DNA of 64,000 nucleotides, taken from positions 27,384,459 through 27,448,458 of the forward strand of contig CM046331.1 in assembly GCA_025403435.1 (NCBI GenBank), read 5' to 3'. Below the pieces are notes generated by a model, which had not been told where the DNA came from, searched no databases, and worked only from the letters and a program-made list of their open reading frames with translations. A program made the translations under genes and the position numbers. Of this stretch, positions 56,228-64,000 are shown in pieces (the stretch's first letter is position 1; each line of letters opens with the position of its first letter). This DNA comes from Artocarpus heterophyllus. Its lineage: Eukaryota; Streptophyta; Magnoliopsida; Rosales; Moraceae.

Positions 56228-59200
56228 AGACAGATCTTCATCTGAAGGTAAAGAAGTCGTCCATATTTGGAAAATAAAGGAGGAAAAAAAAAACTAATCA
56301 ATACGTCACCTTCTTTTTCTTTTTTATTTTTGCTGCAAAATGTGCTGAAGGCCATTTAACTGCCTTGAAGGTCTTGTATGTTTATATGTATATTTTGAAG
56401 GCATTACCGATTAATGTTGAATTTTTTAGGAGAAATTTTTCCTTGGCCTTCTTTCATGTACGTGGAATCAAGTAAATTTTTCAATAATTACAGCTGAATG
56501 CAATTCATTAAACAATTGTTTTTCTACAATACCCTGATATTTAGGGCATATTTACTTTGCATCAAAGGGAAAAGGAAAGTAAGGAGTGATTCATTTTCCC
56601 TTTAAATAATGTGTTTATTTACAAAATTAGTAATGAAAGTTTTATGGGCTTTACACAATCTAGGGAATGAGGAAAGCATATACCAATCCTAAAATATCCT
56701 TTAGTATTGATTCCTGATTAAAGGGAATGATTTCCATATTTATTTAAACGTTTAAATTCAAATGTTATTATTTAATAACTAATAATCCAAATATTATAAT
56801 TTAACAGCCACTAGTTATGTAAAAAGGATATTTTAGTATATTGGATGAGATCCTCATTCCTAAGTAAACACTAGTAAAGAAATGAGATTGTTTTCCATCA
56901 CAGTATTAAATAAGTATGTAAACACTACAAAGAGAATAAATGATGTTCAATCTTAATACTTTACTCTTTGGTTTGGTAGACATGCCTTTAATATGTAGCA
57001 CTTGCTTGATAACATTACCCAAATATAGATATTTGCTCTCTCTGCATCTTAGTATAGATAAGCCAATTTTCATGTGTTCCATGCATGAATGAATGAAGAA
57101 AGACGGAAATTCAGAAATTACCAAAGCAGAAGATCGAACTCGAGAGAGGCAATTTTGACACGAGAATGATGAAAAACACAAAAGAAAGGTTTGTGTAATT
57201 GAAAGTTTCTCTAATGGAGAACGAAAAACCATCAATAAAGACTATTTTTATTGTAGTTGTAATTTTTATGGTTATTTTTATAAGTAGCATTGCCGAAGTC
57301 TCTCTAATTTTTAAATTATTTGTCAATTTTCTGTTAAGATTCTAACAGAACGCAATTTTTGTTAAAAGTTTATAGTTCAAGGGAAACAAACATTACATTT
57401 TGAAATTTGAGAATAAAGTGCTACAAAGACTACAGATGGAGGGAGTTTTTGTAATTAATCCTTTTAATAAATATAGCCTTGCTTAAATTACATGTTATTT
57501 TTTTATGTAAAGCGTAAATTTGCCGGTTATTTTATTTTATATTTTGCAAAAAGGGTCTATCCTTTTGGCTCTTTATGCACATTACGCCTAAACTATATAA
57601 AGTTTAAGTTATAGATTCAGGATTCATGGTAACTTAACTACAGCTTGTTGCCTTGGTTCACTTTCAGTAGTTATTTCTCAATGTTGCAAATGGAATTGGC
57701 TCATAAAGGACAATGAGTTGTATACTAAGCAGACACATAATTTAACGGGGACAAGTTCCCCTGGTTTATTATTTTATTATTCAAACTCTACGTCTTATCG
57801 TATGATCGAGAATAATATCACTGCTAGGCTATGAGGGCAAGCACAATTCTCTGTCTTATTAGTAAGTATTATTTTATCAAAAAGAAAAAATTAAATAAGT
57901 TGAGTATTAAATCCCTGATTCGTCTATCCATCAACAGATCAAGAGCTGCCGAACATTTTTTGGACATTTCCTCTTCATTGTGTCAACTACGGCGTAATAA
58001 AGAGAACAACAATATTACATTATATGTCGTTGTGATATTTTTACAAATATACCAATGTTTTGAGTTTATTCGAAAAGAATAAACTGCGTTGTGGACCTCA
58101 TTAAATGTATACCGGGACGTTTAAGCGTGTATCAAAGTCATACTATATATTTCTCATTAAAAAAAAAAAGTTAAGTCGTACCATATACACGTCAACACTC
58201 GGTTTTCACCCTATTTTTAATAAAGTGACAAGAATACCCTTTAATGCAAGAGCTAAGTTGGGTCTTTGTTTGCCTACTAACATTAACAGAAGGAAAACAC
58301 AGAGCAAGTTGGGTATTCATGTGAACAAGAACCTTCACACTCGTAACATGTACCATCTTTTCTAAAAGTTGTGTTGACAGTAGTTTCTTCTTAAATTCTG
58401 CTATTTGTTTCATTGATTTCCCGTTTCTTGATTGCCTTAGACCATCTCCAACGAAATTTTCATGTCAATATTATATTTGAAGCTTAAAAATATAAAAATG
58501 ACACATTTTAATATGTCATTCCATTTATATTTCAATATACAATGCTATTTCAGATGCCATATCTATTTTTTTGTCACTGCAGACTAATTTTACAGACAAA
58601 AAACTAGCGGTCTATACGGTCACATCCCATTTTTCCAATGCCTTGAAAACGCGTTAAATGGGTAGAGGACATTATCATCAATATCACCATCATCAGAGTT
58701 GTTGTTGTTGCAAATCAACTTTCAGTCAATTAGAAAAAGTTTCGTCCGCATTGGGCCTACTCCATTTTGTGAAAGAAATTGAAGATACAACACTAAAAGT
58801 TTAAATTAAGATCGTATATCATACACAAATGTAAGAATATGATCGCAAGTTTCAAGCCTGTGGAAGCCTAAAAAAGTGTTAACCGAGGAAATTTCGTAGC
58901 AAGGAAAGAAATTAGAACAAAATTCTGTTTGCTTGTTTGTTTGTTTTGCTTACAAGGTCATGGAAGGTGGGCAAGTATAATAAAAGTCTTCAACTGAACA
59001 TGAACTTTTCCAATCTTTTCCTCACTCTGTTACATGATATGAGATGAAAGTCTTGTGGAATTGGGTTCTTGGGTGGGGCCATTTCATTAACACATACGTT
59101 TCCAGGAAATTGCTACACCACTTGGTCCTGCAGTTCCACTCAGGTTCGCCTTAACAACAGTATTCAACTCATTCTAAACACTAAAAAAGCCTTTTTCTTT

Positions 59201-59267
59201 CTCACTCGTTTTTTTTTTTTTTTTTTCTTTTTCACAAAGATCAACCGGCTCTGAGTAAATGATCTTA
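56228..59267. other. Module 3' intergenic DNA, copy 2
   Basis: Collinear with 43641-46619. No supported gene. The 83-codon frame at 57831-58082 and its counterpart at 45255 are not recognised. At 59050-59150 a piece resembling the NLR promoter (ttgggttcttgggtggggcc, ccaggaaattgctacacca) precedes the TIR relic. Confidence 0.5.
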
Positions 59268-59523
59268 TGGCTATTGCTGCTACTGGTGCTGGTTCTTCTG
59301 TTGTGATCAAGATTCAAGTCTTCATCAGTTTCAGGGGCGACACTCTGTAAGAATTTTACTAGTCATCTTTATGCTGCATTATGCCGTAAACAAATTCGAT
59401 CCTACATAGATGATGAGAATCTAGAGAGAGGCGATGAAATCTCACCAGTGCTTTCGTAGGCAATTGAGGAATCTTTGATTTCAATAGTGGTCTTCTTGAA
59501 AGAGTATGCTTCTTTAACATGGT
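59268..59523 (+). pseudogene. TIR-domain relic, copy 2
   Basis: It starts MAIAATGAGSSVVIKIQVFI, reaches SFRGDT, then shows an inserted base pair and stop (ctctgtaag in place of ctcgtaag) and a second stop (tcgtag). Homology ends at acatggtg (59523), exactly before the Cys-Leu-Asp-Glu segment that copy 1 partly deleted. About 55 bp later the sequence of window position 1 begins. Confidence 0.8.
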
Positions 59524-59580
59524 GCATAAAATTTGTTTATTTATGCAAATTTTTTAGTAACTATCCCGTTCTAAAATTTC

Positions 59581-61017
59581 ACAATATTACGTATTAAAAT
59601 AAATCTCTGTGGGTTTTGTAATCATTCCGATATTTCTAGAGACGTTGATATTTTCTTAATTATTCCGATATTTTCACCCATGCCTATCTTTTATACTTGA
59701 GTTAAACCTTTAGATTAAGCAGGGTAAGTACGCTCATAAGGACACGGTTATTTGTTGAAAATTTTACCCACTTTTTTTACATGTTCTCCTTTTTGTTGTT
59801 GTTATTATTGATTTTATTGTGTTTTTATGTTCCTGCGTCAGTTAAGAGTGTTATCTGGTGTTGTTGTTGTTTTCTCTTTTTTTTTTGGGCCTTTTTATTG
59901 TCATTGTTGAAGACGTCGTTGTTTCATCCTCTTACTGTCATATTTTGGTTTATTGACAATTCGTTTCATCCATAAGCTTGTTTGGGATTTTAGTTTTTGA
60001 ACTAAAAAAAAAAAAATTCTAATTCAAACTAATTTTGTTATGGTATCTTCTTTAACGAATTTAAATTGCTACTATATTTTATATTTAATATGTGATCTTA
60101 AACCGACTACAAATTACATTATTAGATACTTATGATCACATGGTAAAAGGCTAAAGGTATTAGGGGACTTCTCTAGTAAAAATCTCTACATGTAATGTGT
60201 ATTTTGAAACCAACAGATATAGTCAAAATCATTTTATTCTCACACCTAAAATACAAATATCCATCAATGATTATCTCTTTCAGTTCTTATGAGAGAAATT
60301 GCCAAGGTATTACCGATTTGAACCAGTCCTTTGTTTTACCAATTTGAACAAAAAAATTTTGGTTCAAATTCTTTTTGCTACGTTATTTTCTCATAGAATA
60401 ATTTAATAAATGTTGAATTTCAGTACAATCCGGGGAATCAAATGGGCTAGAACCTGTCTATTTGGGAAACAAAAACAGAACAATGGAAGATCATCAAGAT
60501 GAAGTACAAAAGACAGGAGGAAAAAAGAAAAGCTCTCAGTTCAGTGCCTAAGTAGGAGAAATATTTAAGTAGGCGTGAAAAATTACCTTACCGATCATGA
60601 ATATATGATGGACAAATCTTTGACAAGTTCCGTAAAATTAACAAATATATATATACAACCACACATACACACCCTGATATAATTTTTTTATGTTCTTATT
60701 GTTAAAAACTGCATGTCTTACGGATAGAGTGAAATAGAATTCTTGCGGAAAAACTAAGGTCTACTAGTCCTATAGAGTTGTCTCATCTTGAAAAGTTAAA
60801 TATCAAGGAACTATAGAAGAAAAGAACAAGGAAACTAACGTGAGCTTCTTCATTTGTTTCTTTTTAATTCCACTTATCGACGAAACCAAGGTCGTCTTCA
60901 TTTGTCTATTTGTCCAGCTGAACAATTGTTCTCCTTCATTTTTCCTCTTGGAAAAGAAAACAGTTTCTCTTGATCTTTCTGCATTTCTTTCTTCAGGATC
61001 TTCTCAAGTGTTCTAAA
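59581..61017. other. Intergenic start of the second segment copy
   Basis: Counterpart of 1-1514. It lacks the 73-bp local duplication found at 441-586. No gene seen. Confidence 0.6.
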
Positions 61018-61700
61018 ATGGAAGTTTTGACTTCAACTTAGCTGCAGTAGTGGCTGAAACTGGCCGCTCTTTGTGTGGATCAATCTACTCCAGGATGAAG
61101 GCTGTTTTCCGATGCCATAAGAACCTCAACGATTTGGAGAAGGAGATGGAAAAGCTGATGGGTCCGAGTAATGAAGTAAAGCATCAATTGTGTTTAGCTG
61201 ATATAGATGAAAGATCTAGTATAATTGAAACAAAGAAGTGGCTTAGAGATGTGGAGGAGTTTGTCATAAAGGTGAGCTCAGTTCAATCAGGTGCCACAAT
61301 GGACAACAAGAGACTTTGTGGTTGCTTCTGTCAGTTGCAGTTGGGGGACTGGACTTGGTAAGGAGGTGGAGAGGCTACTGAAAGATGGTAGATTCCTTAG
61401 TGAATCGATGGTGTCTGTGAATTTTCACAAAAACTAGCAGTCATGTACATTCCTGGACTTTCAATAGGTGATCAAACAATAGCAGCAAGAACTCTAGCTC
61501 GAGTTATGGCATTATTGGGCAATGAGAAGGGTCGGAGAATTGGCGTGTGGGGCATGGGAGGAGTGGGGAAGACTACCCTAGTAAAGAACCTGAATAACAA
61601 GCTCCATAGCACTTCTTCAAATCAAGTGTTTTAGTATTGTCATCCGGGTCAGTGTCCAAGAATTTGGACTTAAAAATTACCTCCCGCTATTGCTGTCGTT
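61018..61700 (+). pseudogene. CC-NBS resistance-gene relic, copy 2
   Basis: It has the same structure and the same early frameshift as 1515-2206: coiled-coil piece with KKWLRDVEEFV (61050-61361), then the P-loop piece (GMGGVGKTTL, about 61549-61578). One extra T after CAAGTGTTT (about 61630) breaks the frame immediately downstream of SNQVF, so this copy is more damaged than copy 1. Further TNL or CNL domains are absent. Confidence 0.8.
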
Positions 61701-62198
61701 CACTGTGTAGTCTAAACTTGAAGCTTGTTGCCTTCCTCTATTTGACAGGTTTAGGAGCTTCTAAGCCTTGTTTGAACTCAAACAATGGTGTTATGCACAG
61801 AGAAAGATCAAAAGGATTAGGGACCCTAAACCTCTGCTTTTATTGACCAAATACCCTCTGTGTCCATTGCACAGAAACTTTAAAATGCAGAGTTAAATAA
61901 TAGATTATGCTTGGGCCTCTCAAATTAGAGTGTTAAGTGCTTACACACTCTTAATACACTTTGTAATTAATTATAATGCTATATAGTGGAGATAGTGCTC
62001 GGGGCACTAACGTTCTACACCAAATGCTTACATATCATGATAGGAAAAAGGTAATTCTTGCGACAAATGTGATTCCAAATAACGGGTCTCAAAAAATAAT
62101 AAGGGAGAAAATTGTGACCACCTTTCATTCTTTATTACTTTCTATATGTACATGGGGTTCTTAAATCCAGTGTTTCTTGGCTTGTGTCCCCACATGAA

Positions 62199-62234
<36 letters not shown>

Positions 62235-62920
62235 CGCTTTCAAGGAAACTTCTACAAGCCACATTGTTTGACTCTACCCTTTTTTTTTTTTTTTTTTTTT
62301 GTCTCCTTTGGATCACCCTTTTCTTCAAAGGCTTTCGCCATTTGGTTCTTCTGCAACTTGTTACAAGAACAAGGGTCTCTTAGGGTGCGTTTAGTAGGTA
62401 AAATTGTTTAATTGGATGATATTCATGTTGCGGAAAATGTTTAGGTTAAAGTTTAAACTCCTAGTTTTTTTAATAAAATTACTAGAACATTGTAAAATGT
62501 GTCATTTTATCAATAAGAAATAAAGTTTATAAGTAGGATCGATCCTGCAATAATCCACCCACAACTCTTGCCACTACACAAAAAAAAAAAAAAAAAAACG
62601 AAAAAGAAGTGGTTAAAGGGCATATATGTGTGCATATACTCTAGTGTAAGGTATATATAAATGTTTCACTGCTTTAACTTTTTTTATTAGGTAACGGATA
62701 GTACAACTAGGGACAAAACGCTCGAAATTCTCAGCATCAGAAAGCACAACCAAAAGAAAAGGAAAAAGAAAAAAAGCCAACTTTTGAAGCACAAGATTCC
62801 ATGCAATCACAAACCTTATGTAGACAATCAAGGCCACCTTATTTAAAGAGAATGTGACAATCTCTTATTATTTTTTGGCGTAATAAATTGCAGCACTTCA
62901 AACTTGAGGAAAACTCATAA
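61701..62920. other. Intergenic region between relic and terpene synthase copy 2
   Basis: Counterpart of 2207-3403, with an (AAT)n run at 62196-62233 and longer T-runs (62280-62300). No gene recognised. Confidence 0.55.
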
Positions 62921-64000
62921 CTAGACTGGATTGATAAGGGTTGCAGTAATGCCATCTTTGGTCACTTTCCCAACTCGCGTATAACCATCATCCTCTTGAT
63001 AGAGGAAGTCTATCACTCTTGCAAAGTTCGCTACGCGCTTAAGGATGGGCATTGGCATGACAGTTGGTCTGAGGAAGCTTTCATTTATATCTTTCCATGC
63101 ATTCACGACTCCCTTGTTAAATTCATCACACACTTCTTGCTCTGATACTCCATATTGCTTGATGTAGCACTCGATGCCCGTTGCAATATGTTTTCTCTCG
63201 TGTTCAAACTGCAAAGTTTAAATTAATCCAAGAAAACATCAGATTAAGTGAGTCAAAGTAAACTCGAGTCTCAAATCATTTAAATATAAAAATAAACTTA
63301 TGAGAACCTTTAAGATAAAACCTCAAACCATTAGAAACTCCAATTAATGTTAAAGATAAGAAGCTCAATCTAGTAGCAGCGAAATGAGTCCCTTAGAAAG
63401 TTAAGTTTTATTTCATGGATATATGTACCTTTGATCATTATGGCACGTTAGGCCATGGGGGCAGCTGCCCACTAGCCTTGGTGGCTCTTAATTTATATTT
63501 TAACCCTAACAATTTTGTTTTATTTTGCAATTTTTTTAACTTTACCCCTTGAAAATTTTAATTTGCAATATTTATACTTGAGTTCTAAGAAAAGCTTCAA
63601 TTGTATCCCAAATTTTAACATTTTAAATGTTGATATCCTTTTATGTCTCATTTAAAACACGGAATAAAATAAAAAATCAACCACATTATTACATAAATTC
63701 ATAATTTTGTGAAATGTAAATTTCAAAAAGTGAATTATTAAAGACAAAAAACTTCTGACTCATCCACTCATTATACATAGACATTTACACATTTTTCGAC
63801 GTGAATATTTACTAACACTTTGGTTAATTTACTAACCTTGTGTGAAACAATGTCGTCCATGTACCTACAAATGAGTTCTGAAGCTATAAGCATTTTGGGT
63901 CTGCTGAACAACCATTCAAAAGCATCCTTTGTTACAACATCTCCCATTCCAACAAATGATGCAGCATTCAGCGAGAGGTAACCAGTGCTTATCAACGCGA
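62921..64000 (-). CDS. Terpene synthase copy 2, 3' exons only (cut by window end)
   Basis: The last exon is 63208-62921 ([16 protein letters not shown] to ATLINPV, then stop). The penultimate exon runs from 63837 to the window edge and includes DDIVSHK, so DDIVSHKFE is again complete across the junction. It differs from copy 1 by a handful of residues (for example EREH to ERKH, KKEVVN to NKGVVN) and has no stop. The DDxxD exon lies beyond the window, so integrity of the whole gene is unknown. Confidence 0.85.

Larger units (their letters stand above)
59581..64000. repeat. Large duplicated segment, second occurrence of 1-4480
   Basis: From cacaatattacgtattaaaa on, this interval is collinear and nearly identical with the window start. 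The offset is 59580, later 59503-59517 because of small indels. It carries the same CC-NBS relic and the 3' exons of the terpene synthase. The whole interval 1-59580 may be one unit of a larger tandem duplication. Confidence 0.9.

Overview
The window is nuclear DNA of a flowering plant, most likely a woody eudicot. It is AT-rich with intron-bearing genes, TIR-domain immune receptors (largely absent from grasses), a TPS-a type terpene synthase, a CYP71-type P450 and dense retrotransposon and MITE debris. I cannot name the species.

Layout: 1-7.9 kb holds a broken CC-NBS resistance-gene relic (+) and a complete seven-exon sesquiterpene-synthase-like gene (-). 8.6-13.7 kb is a 2.5-kb tandem duplication carrying non-LTR RNase H relics. 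13.8-16.0 kb is a decayed 5' half of a Ty1/copia element, followed by a MITE and a fold-back repeat. 19.4-21.7 kb is a CYP71-like P450 with an apparent one-base frameshift. 22.2-24.0 kb is a non-coding region with five diverged ~160-bp repeats, and 25.4-26.0 kb an F-box-associated-domain fragment. From 26.9 kb a ~12-kb module occurs twice in tandem (26.9-47.1 kb and 47.9-59.5 kb): copia 3' end, SINE-like tRNA head, a TIR exon spliced to an RPS5/RPS2-class (CNL-type) NB-ARC-LRR exon, then a truncated TIR relic. At 59.58 kb the sequence of window position 1 returns (CC-NBS relic plus terpene synthase), so the whole locus is a recently duplicated NLR/terpene-synthase cluster.

The first TIR-NB-LRR copy is split by an 8.2-kb LTR retrotransposon (34718-42924, minus orientation, 5-bp target duplication, LTRs essentially identical). 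The element has a normal tRNA-iMet primer site and polypurine tract but no visible gag or pol. In their place it carries two intact ORFs: a 173-aa protein resembling the zinc-finger nucleic-acid-binding (cysteine-rich) proteins of carlaviruses, and a 216-aa intronless LOG-like cytokinin-activating phosphoribohydrolase with changed active-site residues. This is the most unusual object in the window. The second NLR copy (52111-56227) is intact and predicts a 1068-aa TIR-(CNL-type NB-ARC)-LRR receptor.

Functional reading: the locus combines pathogen sensing (TIR-NLRs) with specialised metabolism (terpene synthase, P450), and repeated duplication and transposon insertion are generating and breaking receptor copies. 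All product names rest on motif recognition by eye; no database search was run.
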